From the NCBI GenBank assembly GCA_963575745.1, contig CAUYUJ010020282.1, positions 459,381 through 523,380 of the forward strand: a stretch of DNA of 64,000 bases, read 5' to 3'. This document shows, one piece after another, positions 54,661 through 64,000 of the stretch; positions within the stretch are counted from its first letter, which is position 1, and every line of letters starts with the position of its first letter. This stretch comes from Prorocentrum cordatum. Its lineage: Eukaryota > Sar > Dinophyceae > Prorocentrales > Prorocentraceae. The position numbers and the translations under genes were made by a program. Below the pieces are notes generated by a model. The model did no database searches. It was not told the DNA's origin and saw only the letters and a program-made list of their open reading frames with translations.

Positions 54661-55230
54661 GTAGGCCATCATATGTTGCGTCTTCCGTCTCCGCATCTTG
54701 TGGAGTTCACAAGGGGCCGTCCTGGGGCTGTTTCTAGCTTTTGTGAGGAGGGAGAAAGAGGATGGAGGAGGGAGGACGGGGGAGGAGGGAGAAAGGAGGA
54801 GGCAAGAGTGGGGGGGGAGGAGGGAGGAGGTAGAAATGAGGAGGGGAGGAGGAGAGGGAGGGAGGGATAAGGGAGGATGGAGAGGTGAAGGAGGAGGAGC
54901 AGAGAGGTAGGAGCATGAGGAGGAGGAGGAGGAGGAGGAGGAAGAGGAAGTGGAGGAGGAAGTGGAGGGCGCCCTCTTGGGCCGTTTTGGGGTCTCGGGA
55001 GCTTGAGCCGTCTTGACGCGGTCTCGGGGGCCTCTGGGACCGTCTGAAGCGAAGCCCCCCCGCCCCCGAGCATTGCATGGCGCCGGGAATGGCGTCCCCC
55101 CCCCCCCTCTGCAGAGCGAACCCTCCCCCCCGGCTCCCAAGCACTAAATGGCGTCGGGAATGGCGTCCCCCCCCCTCCCCCCTTGCAGAGCGACCCCCCC
55201 CCCCTCCCGAGCACTGAATTAAGTCGGGAA
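54661..55230. repeat. Purine tract and three ~65-bp CCCCCC-rich repeats
   Basis: 54750-54970 is G/A-rich. 55050-55230 has three units with GAGCA(T/C)T(G/A)A and GGGAATGGCGTCCCCC followed by C-runs and GCAGAGCGA. Confidence 0.75.
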
Positions 55231-55237
55231 TGGCGTC

Positions 55238-56030
<793 letters not shown>

Positions 56031-56134
56031 CGCGCGCTTGCGGGAACGCGTCGGGGCGGGACTGGGCGGAGCGGGACGGGGGGGGACGGCCAGCGGAGGG
56101 CCCGCGGCTGCGGGCGCTGCCTCGCCCCTCGCAG

Positions 56135-56194
56135 GCGCCCTACGCCGCGCACTTCCCCAGCGGAGCGCCCTACCCGACCTACGGGGTGGGGCAG
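56135..56194 (+). CDS. Candidate 60-nt internal exon, unknown gene
   Basis: Bounded by CCTCGCAG and GTGCCC, reading [20 protein letters not shown], a Pro/Tyr/Ala-rich 20-residue stretch. Both splice signals are present and length is in frame. Similar P/Y/A-rich open stretches lie at 43186-43224 and 44930-45090 (GHPYAGAAQRLGVQ), which may or may not belong to one gene. Confidence 0.4.
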
Positions 56195-56328
56195 GTGCCC
56201 CGCCGGCCGCCCGTCCCGCGTGCCAAGGGCCTGCGTTGCGGCCCCTGGGCCAGAGACCGGAGGCGGTGACTTGGCCACAGCCACCGCCTGGGGGAGCGAT
56301 CTTCGGGGGCCTCGGCAGTCAGTGGATA

Positions 56329-56505
56329 CAGTCGGGGCGCTGAAGAAGGAACCCTCTTCGTTGGGGAGGGGCTCGGTGTTCCTCGATTGCTTCACAGTTT
56401 GCCTTGGGTCTTCCTGAGGTTCCCCATGGCGAATCGAAGTTTAACTTATGAAAAAAATGAGACCTCGTTCCTTATGTAGGGTTCCTTAGGTCAACGCCCC
56501 GACTG
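56329..56505. mobile_element. Tc1/mariner-type MITE
   Basis: 177 bp with terminal inverted repeats starting CAGTCGGGGCG and continuing (C/T)TGA...AAGGAACCCT, about 28 bp per side, flanked by TA on both sides (56327-56328, 56506-56507). CAGT ends and a TA duplication are the signature of Tc1/mariner transposition. There is no transposase inside, so it is non-autonomous. Confidence 0.75.
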
Positions 56506-56914
56506 TATGGGTACACTCGGGCTCCACGGACCCCCCAGCATGTCCATATCCAGCGCCCCCTGGGGTCTCAAGACGTCGGCTCCCCAGGCGGCGGGTGTGG
56601 GTAGGTCCCCGCCTCGCAGGAGAGCGACTGGATCCCCATGCTTCGGCCGCCCGTGCGGGTGCTCCCGTAGCCATTGCTGCCTTGCAGTCAAGGCGAGGAG
56701 ATAAGGGTTAGTCTGGGCACAGGAGGGGCCCTGGGTTTTCAGGCGGGTCCTCAAGTCCAGGTCGGGGGGCAGATTCCCTGCCGCTGCTCGCCGTGGCCAG
56801 GAAAGGCCCTTCGTGCGTTGTTCAGCGTCCCTTATGATTGCACGATGTCTGCACGGCCCTCCCGGGCAGGACGGGGCGCGGAACACCTCCTCAGCCGAGT
56901 AGTCAATCTTTCGT

Positions 56915-57745
56915 GCTCCTCCGTGAAGGGCTGCTCCCACTTAGCGCCATAGTGCTAACCGGCAGTACGTTGCTCAGACAAGCCCAGAGGAAGCCTCTGC
57001 TACAGCACCCAGCTGGTCCGCGCGGCAGTTTCTCGCTTGCACTGAGCGCGGGCGCTCCAGGAGTGGCATGTCTCTGCCACCCACTGCGTGCGATCCAGCA
57101 GTGCACACGCCAGCGAGGCCCGGCTTTCGCGCGCAGGCCAATGGGAGGGGGAGGGGGAAGGAGCCCCGAGGTAGTTCCCAATGTAATGTGCAGCTGGTCA
57201 GCGCGCCACTTCTTCACTTGCACTGGGCGCGGGCGTTCCAGGAGGGGCAAATCCTCGCCGCCCACACCGCGTGCGATCCTACAGCGCACGCGCCAGCGAG
57301 GCCCGGAATTCGCGTGCAGGCCACTGGGAGGGGGGAGAAAGGAGCATGATGGAGGGGAGCGAAGGCCGGCAGAGGCACCACGCGTCACCGCTCCCGCGCG
57401 GGCCGATCTTTTCAAATTTCGCATTCCCAGTCGCCGCCTCCGTAACACTAGTCTCGTAGACGTTGCTTTGTCCCCCACATGGCATCTTCTCCTCGTACTC
57501 TTCCATGAAGGGCTGCGCTCACTTAGAGCGCCAAAGTGCCAAGCAGCAGCACGCTGCTCTTAGACAGGCCTAGAGGGAACACCCAATGTAGGGCGCGGCT
57601 CGTCAGCGCGTCACTTCTTCACTTGCACTGGGCGCGGGCGCTTCAGGAGCGGCAAGTCCACACCACCCACATTGCGTGTGATCCTACAGTGCACGCTCCA
57701 GCGAGGCCCGGCTTTCGCGTGCAGGCCACTGGGAGGGGGGGATTG
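56915..57745. repeat. Three-copy local repeat (56915-57155, 57170-57345, 57490-57745)
   Basis: Copies share GGGCTGC, TTGCACTG(A/G)GCGCGGGCG, CCAGCGAGGCCCGG and GCAGGCCA-TGGGAGGGGG. Copies 1 and 3 also share the 5' part with AAGGGCTG and CCA(A/T)AGTGC. The middle copy is shortened. Confidence 0.8.
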
Positions 57746-58855
57746 TGTTCCGTTAGCCGGACAAAGGACGCCGACGTTATGATAGTTTCTCCCCGCAGCT
57801 AAAAATCTAGGCCGCCTGCACGCATGCGCCGTCTGGCGCACGGGGCGAATGACGTGCATTGTCCGCGCTTCGGGGCCACATCTCCTAAATACAGAAAAGA
57901 AGCAGCTAAATTGCGCAGGCAAGCGCATATATCCACATTTGGACGAGCACGTAGTGAGAAGCACGGTTGCTTAAGAACGGTGTAGACCCCCGCCGTCCAA
58001 CTCCACCGCAGCCCCCGTGGGTGTTATGTTCACGACGGCGGCGTGTGTGTATGTCATATTCGTCACCACGCCGACGTCACGGATTTCACGGGTAGTTCTG
58101 AGCACAGAGATTTGTCGTATATGATCTGTCACGGAGTGTGCTCCGACCACGGCTCCAAAATCCAGCGTCCGGGTAGGAGTGGACGTCGACGTCGACACAC
58201 GATTGTGGGTTTCAAGCGAATGGGGAAAAGTCGTCATGTTCGTCACCGTCCAGCTATTCAGCGTTCAGCTGGCTCGTGTGACAGTTTGGTGGCCCCTTCT
58301 CGCCGTTGTACTCTCCTGCTTCTTGCCTCCCTGAAAATTTGACGTTGCACCACCTCTCCCCTCCCAGGCGCAAGTGGACCAAGCAGCACTCATGCGACAT
58401 TATGCTGCAAGGCCAGCTGGGAGGGCGAACGCAGGGATGAAACAGAGCGCTGCGACGGCAGGCGAAGTGGTCCATGTGGGCAGGAGAACGTGAAAGAGAA
58501 GGGCATCATACGTACGCAGGCGGCTTGGAGATTGAGGATCTGTCAGGAGGTCACTTGGAGGCGAGACGTGTTCTCATCGGAGTCGGTTTTCTTGTAGTAG
58601 GGCTTGCGGGCATGGAATCGATCAGGTCTTCCCGAGGCACCCGCAATCCATACCATCCCAGGAGAGCACCCGGATAGTATAAGTTCCACTCGTACCGCTC
58701 GACCCGTCGCGGAATCGGATGGAATCTCGGATTTGGGCGTGGATTCGGATTCGAATTCGGCTCCAGACCCGTGCCCTCCGATAGCCTGCGGAAGTGTTCG
58801 ACAATTATATGTGCATTTCGATACACATGTACATGCGATGGAAAACGGCAAACAC
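57746..58855. other. No recognised feature
   Basis: Non-repetitive sequence with short frames only. Confidence 0.5.
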
Positions 58856-58888
<33 letters not shown>

Positions 58889-58934
58889 GCAACAACAGCA
58901 ACAACAGCAACAGCAACAACAACAACAACAACAT
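58856..58934. repeat. (AAC)n array
   Basis: ACAACA with a few AGC interruptions. Poly-Asn, poly-Gln and poly-Thr frames are artefacts. Confidence 0.95.
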
Positions 58935-59079
58935 GAACAAAAAACAGCAACAAACAAGCAGGCAAATGGGGACGGACAGACAACATATGGGAGAGGAAAG
59001 CAGACACAGACATATAGACACACCTATACGACCACCCTTCGGGTGATAAGGAGGTTGGGGGGGGGGGGGAGGAACCAAC

Positions 59080-59320
59080 GTCTCACTCGATCGGTCTCAC
59101 TATCGATCTCACGATCGGTCTCGCTCGATCGCTCCCACTCGATCGATCTCACAATCGATCTCACTTGATCTATTTCATTCGATCGATCTCACAGTCGATC
59201 TTACTATCGATCTCACAGTCGATCTCGCTATCGATCTCACTATCGATCTCATTATCGATATCACATTCGGTCTCACTATCGATCTCATTATCGATCTCAC
59301 AATCGATCTCACAATCAACG
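59080..59320. repeat. (CGATCTCACTAT)n 12-bp minisatellite
   Basis: About 20 degenerate units of TCGATCTCACTA, leading into the ATC array. Confidence 0.9.
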
Positions 59321-59509
59321 TCATCATCATCAACATCAACAACATCATGATCAGCAACGTCATCAGCATCACCATCATCCGGACACCATCACCATCATCA
59401 TCACCTCATCACCATCGTCATCAACATCATCATCATGACAATCATCATCATCATCATCATCGGGACACCATCATCGTCACCATCATCATCAACATCATCA
59501 TCGGGACAC

Positions 59510-59549
<40 letters not shown>

Positions 59550-59885
59550 GAAACACCACCATCATCATCACCTCATCATCTTCATGAACAACATCATCAT
59601 CACCATCAGCGGTACACCATCATCATCAGCAACATCATCATCATCAACATCAACATCATCATCATCATCATTGGGACACCATCATCATCGTCACCATCAT
59701 CACCATCATCATCATCGGGACACCATCATCACCAACATGAGCATCATCATCATCATCGGGACACCATCATCATCACCATCATCATCATCGTCATCATCCG
59801 GACATCATCATCATCATCATCATCTTCATCATCATCACATCATCACCTCATCATCATCAACATCATCAGGATCATCAGGATCATA
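59321..59885. repeat. (ATC)n array with GGGACACC interruptions
   Basis: ATC runs separated about every 50-70 bp by CGGGACACCATC, giving a loose second-order repeat. Confidence 0.95.
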
Positions 59886-60010
59886 GCCTCCTCGGCCCGA
59901 ACCAGAAATGTTCAGGAGGGGGGGATTCAATCTAACACGTGGAGTGCGAGGCGGCATGCAGTAGAGAGCCCCAGCGCAGGCTGGGGGCCCTGCTGGCACT
60001 CAGATCGAAC

Positions 60011-63000
60011 ATGGCCGCTGCTGCACCTCAGCACCGATTGAGATTGGCACAGTATAACCCGCAGGCACTCCCGCACAAGAGAGGATTGAAGGAGATCCTG
60101 GAGGCCATGTCGAGCGCGCACGTCATCAGTTTGACGGGCACAGGACAGACTCAGGAGAAGGCGTCCCACGACGGCTCGTTGAAGGAGCTGCGGATCTCGA
60201 TGCAGGGTTACGACGTGTACCAGTGGCCGACATCGGCCAGCAAGCGCACGGCGAGGCGCCGTAGGCGCCAGGACCCTGCGCAGGGCACGAACATCAGCAC
60301 AGGATGTATGATAGCGGTTCGTCAAAAAATTCTCGGGCGTACTCACTTCGTGCAGTCGTGGCGCCCACCAGAGGCGCTACAAGGGCGAGGAGGGGCACTC
60401 AGATTTAGATGGCGCGGACACTTCGACTTATGCTTCATATCAGTGTATTCGTTTCTTCTGCCAAAGGATGAGAGCGAGCGTAAGATGTTACTCAAGTTGA
60501 TTTCTTGGATCGATACCGTGATCGGGGAACTGCCCACCCGATGCACACCCATTGTCTTGATGGATGGCAACTTCCACGTCGGAATGGAAAAATTCAATAC
60601 GGAGTGGCACTATTATTCAGATCGGGACGCTGCAGGACCATACGGGGCCGAGCAGGAAGACTTCAATGGTATTCAGTATAGACAGTTCTTGAATAGACAT
60701 AGCCTTGCGCTGGTGAACACAAAGTTCGAGGACGGTAGTGGGCCCACCTTCTTTAAAGGACATAGTCGCACACGCATCGACTATATTGCCATTCCACAGG
60801 GGGCTCTGGACTTGGTTGATAGGTGTCAGGTATGGCGGCGCACAGGCTACAAGCTGCAGCTCGCAGACGACTCGCCGACGAATGTAGACCACGCCCCCCT
60901 GATCGTGGATCTCAAACTGCAGAGCTGGCACAGCGACGAGCCTTCCCGCATGCGCTGGGACTTCGAGAAGATGTTGCGAGCACGGCGCTCAGAGGATGAG
61001 ATGTACCACAGATTCACCCAGTACCTGGACGACTGGGCGGCCGATGAGCAGAATTCGAGCAGGATGCAGAGGGCCTTCGAGCAGAAGGATGCGGACGGAA
61101 GCTGGCACCTCATCAATGGCACCCTGCAGACCGCTGGAGCGGAGATGTTCCGAGCACCCCCCGCGAAGACGATGGCGGCGGATCCTGAGGACACTGGCAA
61201 GGCACGCTCAGAGTATCGTAAGCTTCGCACTCTGTTGTCGGAGACCCCAGCAGGCGACGCCAGAGTGGCTTTAGGAGAGGTTTGTAAGAAACTAGGTTTG
61301 CGCATTAGGAAGCTAAAACGTAGGGACTTGAGGCGGCGGCGGGAGGGGCGGGTTCGGGAACTCGTCCAGGCCATGGAGGCCCGCGACGGCCGACTTGTCT
61401 GGCAGCTTAGTAGGTTGATTGCTGGCACCCGTTTAGGACCGAAGCGGCGTCAATATAATGTTTTCACCGCCGCCCCCCCGAATATTCGCGATTGGGATCG
61501 GCATATGAGTCTGCCAGGCCCAGAGGGAGGCGTGGAAGCAGTCGTGCTAAGTAAGGGCACGGCCGCGGACAGTCATCCCGTCGTGGAATGGGCCCGCATG
61601 TTCTCCCACGATCTTGTGCAGAGATACCGTCAATATGCTGATTTATGTAGTGGCCGCACTGACAAGCCTGAAAAGCAGTTCCCGTCGGCTCCCTCTTCCT
61701 CTCGTGTGGTGGCCCCCCTCCCTCAGGTCACTTCTCAGGCTCGTCAAGCGTGCGACGAAGACTTTAGAGGCCTTGTCCGACGACTTTTGAACAGTAAAGC
61801 CCGCCGTGCGGTACCGGAGTGGTCGGCCCCTCGGGAGCTTTGGATCTTGGCGCTTGCGGCGCCCCTGTCTCTGGTCGACGGCCCAAACGAGCGTCTCGGA
61901 GCTTTCGTTTCCCTGTTCAGGTTGTTTTTGATGACGGTCCGAGACGCGGGCTCGATCCCCAACCTCTGGAATGTCAGCCAGGGCTGTCGCATTGGCAAGC
62001 ACAACGGTAAGATTAAGTGTAAAGGTGAGCGTCTCATTCACCTGCTCGATCCCGTAGGGAAATCGTTTATAGGTTCAGTCTGGCGGCGCCGAGTAGGATA
62101 CTCGACTCACCATAGTGTCGGCTTTCGAGAGGGCCGAAGGCGAGAGCAGCTGATCTTGCAACACAAACTTGTGCGCTGGCAGTTGTCTGAACAATGTTTA
62201 GGATGGTTCACAGCTTTTTATGATCAGGCGAATGCGTTTGCCTCTGTGTCGCGTGCTGCGCTCGACTCCACCATTTATCGCATGTTGACGGCCGCTGATG
62301 CGGCGCTCGTGGTGGGACGACACAGGCATGCCATGACATTGGTGCAGACTGACTCGGGGGAGTGGAGTTTGTACGCGTTGGGGTGTGGGGACTTGCAGGG
62401 AGATCAGTCTGCACCCGATCGTTTCCTGCAGGTTTTCGATCCTGCAGTGGACGAGTGGGTCGATCAGACCCGAACGGCTAGCGAACGGGATTTTTTCACG
62501 GTCACGGACCCTGTTTCCCGAATTGCTGTGGATGTTTCCTACGGCGCTTATGCCGACGATTTAGAGCGTTCAGGTTTAGCCAACGGGGCTCTTGAGGCCG
62601 TGCGGAAAATCGAGTCCTGGGACGAGGCACTGGAGAAATTTGTGGCAGACCCGATCAACCTTCGTCAGAATTCCGACAAAAAGGAGTTGATGTTCAGGCA
62701 GTACGGGAAGGGGGCTCCGACCGAGATGAAGGCCTTCTATCAGCAGCTAAAAGTCCCAGGGGAAGCAAAACTTGTCGTACGGCACCTGGGGGCATATCAT
62801 CAGACGGACGGGTGGGAGTATCATGAGTACGGACAGAGGCAGCAGGTGGCGAGGAGCGGGTGGGCTGCCATGGGACACCTCTGGGGACAACGTGGTATAC
62901 CTATGAAAATCAAACGACCTGTATTCCTGGGCCTGGTATATAATTCATATCTTTCAGGAGGGGAAGCGTGGCTTCCCACGCAGCAGCTCCACGATCAGAT

Positions 63001-64000
63001 TGACAGATTTGTGCAGACTCACGGTCGGGTGCTGCTGTTGGGCGGTGCCAGTACCAAGGAGTACGACGACCAGAGGACTCTCACACGTTGCCGCACTTTG
63101 TCAAACGAGCAGGTGCGCACCATCCTTGCGATCCCTTCAGCCGAGAATGCGCTGTGCTACAGGAGGTTGGCTTGGATACAAAAGATTGCACAACGTCCTC
63201 AGGATAATATCGCTCTGTTGGCGGCCCTTACTGGTCGGTTCGGGGAGGGGCCTAAACAGATCAACTCCAGGGGCAGACCTACTCATCATGCGAACCCGTG
63301 GTTCAAGCTTTGGGGTAAAGACCTCTCGGAGCTGAGTCGGATGAAACCTCGTGTTCGGGAAGCTCTTGCTGCTCGGGGGTGGTTCAGCCTGTTCGAGAAC
63401 GACAATCGTATGTTTATTCCTCCACGGGATCTTCTTTGGCGTCGAGGTTCGGTTCCAGATCCACAGCTTAGTATCGTTAACGGTCCCGGGACATATGTAT
63501 GCGACCTCATGGAAGAAAATGGCAGTAGGTGTACGTACACATGTCACACGTTGAGGCAGCTCAAGGCTCATCAGACCCATCATCATAACCTTCGTGTTCG
63601 GTGGCGGCAAGCAGCTGTCTGCAATCAATGTTCGTGGTGCGAGAGGTGTTTCTCTAGCATGGATACGGTCCGTCGGCATTTAGAGGCTCGAGGTCGAAAG
63701 GATCCTCCGAGCTGTCCTGAGAGAGGCGGCTCGGCAATCTCGGGCTTGGCAGTCCTTCAGGCCCCGTCTTCATTGCTGTGCCCGTTCTCGTGTACATCAT
63801 CGGCTTTTTCGAGTCTCCCTGCACTCCACGAGCATATTCGGGAACACTTTCCTGACGGTGCGTTTGTGAGCCTTCAGAATCTTCTTGAAGATGGATCAGC
63901 TGATCTCGAGGGGATCGACAGGACCGGAAGGGAGGTCAGTTCGACGGGCGGTCGGCTCGGCGGGCATGGATCAGGACCTGAAGGAGCTGGCAGTCAACAC
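60011..64000 (+). CDS. LINE polyprotein, intact over 1330 codons, 3' end beyond window
   Basis: An unbroken frame opens after a stop at 59933 and runs past the window edge. The first ATG is at 60011 (MAAAAPQHRLRLAQYNPQAL). Domains: APE-type endonuclease, residues ~10-300, with the start-strand YN, MDGNFH (184-189), RIDYI (255-259) and VDHAPL (292-297) in place of SDH. The usual catalytic Glu region reads ISLTGTGQ, with no Glu. Reverse transcriptase, ~560-900, with AFYDQANAFAS (motif A, Asp 738), QGDQSAP (796-802, motif B) and YADD (847-850, motif C). C-terminal zinc fingers: C1164 onward with a KAHQTHHHN end, a CNQCSWCERC cluster (1204-1213) ending in His, and CPFSC...LHEHIREH (1257-). It copies its own RNA into target-nicked DNA, as LINEs do. 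Absence of stops suggests recent insertion; whether the protein is complete cannot be told from here. Confidence 0.88.
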   Translation, partial: MAAAAPQHRLRLAQYNPQALPHKRGLKEILEAMSSAHVISLTGTGQTQEKASHDGSLKELRISMQGYDVYQWPTSASKRTARRRRRQDPAQGTNISTGCMIAVRQKILGRTHFVQSWRPPEALQGRGGALRFRWRGHFDLCFISVYSFLLPKDESERKMLLKLISWIDTVIGELPTRCTPIVLMDGNFHVGMEKFNTEWHYYSDRDAAGPYGAEQEDFNGIQYRQFLNRHSLALVNTKFEDGSGPTFFKGHSRTRIDYIAIPQGALDLVDRCQVWRRTGYKLQLADDSPTNVDHAPLIVDLKLQSWHSDEPSRMRWDFEKMLRARRSEDEMYHRFTQYLDDWAADEQNSSRMQRAFEQKDADGSWHLINGTLQTAGAEMFRAPPAKTMAADPEDTGKARSEYRKLRTLLSETPAGDARVALGEVCKKLGLRIRKLKRRDLRRRREGRVRELVQAMEARDGRLVWQLSRLIAGTRLGPKRRQYNVFTAAPPNIRDWDRHMSLPGPEGGVEAVVLSKGTAADSHPVVEWARMFSHDLVQRYRQYADLCSGRTDKPEKQFPSAPSSSRVVAPLPQVTSQARQACDEDFRGLVRRLLNSKARRAVPEWSAPRELWILALAAPLSLVDGPNERLGAFVSLFRLFLMTVRDAGSIPNLWNVSQGCRIGKHNGKIKCKGERLIHLLDPVGKSFIGSVWRRRVGYSTHHSVGFREGRRREQLILQHKLVRWQLSEQCLGWFTAFYDQANAFASVSRAALDSTIYRMLTAADAALVVGRHRHAMTLVQTDSGEWSLYALGCGDLQGDQSAPDRFLQVFDPAVDEWVDQTRTASERDFFTVTDPVSRIAVDVSYGAYADDLERSGLANGALEAVRKIESWDEALEKFVADPINLRQNSDKKELMFRQYGKGAPTEMKAFYQQLKVPGEAKLVVRHLGAYHQTDGWEYHEYGQRQQVARSGWAAMGHLWGQRGIPMKIKRPVFLGLVYNSYLSGGEAWLPTQQLHDQIDRFVQTHGRVLLLGGASTKEYDDQRTLTRCRTLSNEQVRTILAIPSAENALCYRRLAWIQKIAQRPQDNIALLAALTGRFGEGPKQINSRGRPTHHANPWFKLWGKDLSELSRMKPRVREALAARGWFSLFENDNRMFIPPRDLLWRRGSVPDPQLSIVNGPGTYVCDLMEENGSRCTYTCHTLRQLKAHQTHHHNLRVRWRQAAVCNQCSWCERCFSSMDTVRRHLEARGRKDPPSCPERGGSAISGLAVLQAPSSLLCPFSCTSSAFSSLPALHEHIREHFPDGAFVSLQNLLEDGSADLEGIDRTGREVSSTGGRLGGHGSGPEGAGSQH

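Noticed and set aside
56665-56693. Another DinoSL relic (CCCGTAGCCATT...GTCAAGG)
   Set aside because: Only the first ~11 nt match; the rest needs a large insertion, so chance is a fair explanation.

Overview
The window looks like nuclear DNA of a dinoflagellate; the genus cannot be fixed from the sequence. The reasons are: a 22-nt stretch at 7152-7173 that matches the dinoflagellate trans-spliced leader at 19 of 22 positions; degenerate Ty1/copia and LINE polyproteins of the kind common in dinoflagellate genomes; introns with GT, and apparently GA, donors; very sparse GC-rich coding exons; and many fold-back (inverted-repeat) elements that resemble introners. There is no operon structure, no bacterial-type promoter and no CRISPR array.

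Layout. 1-3.1 kb: a diverged tandem duplication. 3.1-7.1 kb: triplet arrays and two copies of one fold-back family (F1), otherwise nothing recognised. 7.15 kb: relict spliced leader. 7.7-8.5 kb: small duplications, a second fold-back family (F2) and an F1 copy. 8.65-10.0 kb: a two-exon NTF2/SnoaL-like gene whose intron holds a 12-bp minisatellite, followed by fold-back F3. 11.97-21.71 kb: a decayed Ty1/copia LTR retrotransposon with 123-bp LTRs. 22.3-25.3 kb: tandem and microsatellite repeats. 25.4-27 kb: small minus-strand candidate exons. 27.6-32.2 kb: a ~115-bp satellite containing a decayed LINE (endonuclease, RT, RNase H). 32.6-34.0 kb: microsatellites. 34.3-34.8 kb: RNase H relic. 36.3-37.0 kb: octamer arrays with a 40-bp-arm palindrome. 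37.8-41.7 kb: a ~1.05-kb segmental duplication flanking a two-exon unknown gene. 43.7-46.0 kb: a 48-bp minisatellite, a fold-back element with intron-like ends and dispersed repeats. 46.6-48.1 kb: the longest non-repeat host ORF, a helical protein of unknown function. 51.25-53.23 kb: an ATC array, then a 90-bp satellite with 180-bp higher-order structure. 54-56 kb: GAT and TG arrays with a 100-bp assembly gap. 56.33 kb: a mariner-type MITE. 56.9-57.75 kb: a three-copy repeat. 59.9-64.0 kb: an uninterrupted LINE ORF that runs off the window.

Overall. Most of the sequence is repeats and retroelement remains. Host genes are few, small-exoned and partly recognisable only from splice-flanked open stretches. 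The two most informative items are the intact LINE at the right edge and the set of inverted-repeat elements with intron-like ends near coding sequence. Many long open frames here (poly-Ser, poly-Asp, poly-His, Cys-Val, HTFRGP repeats) are artefacts of repeats whose period is a multiple of three, or of dinucleotide arrays.
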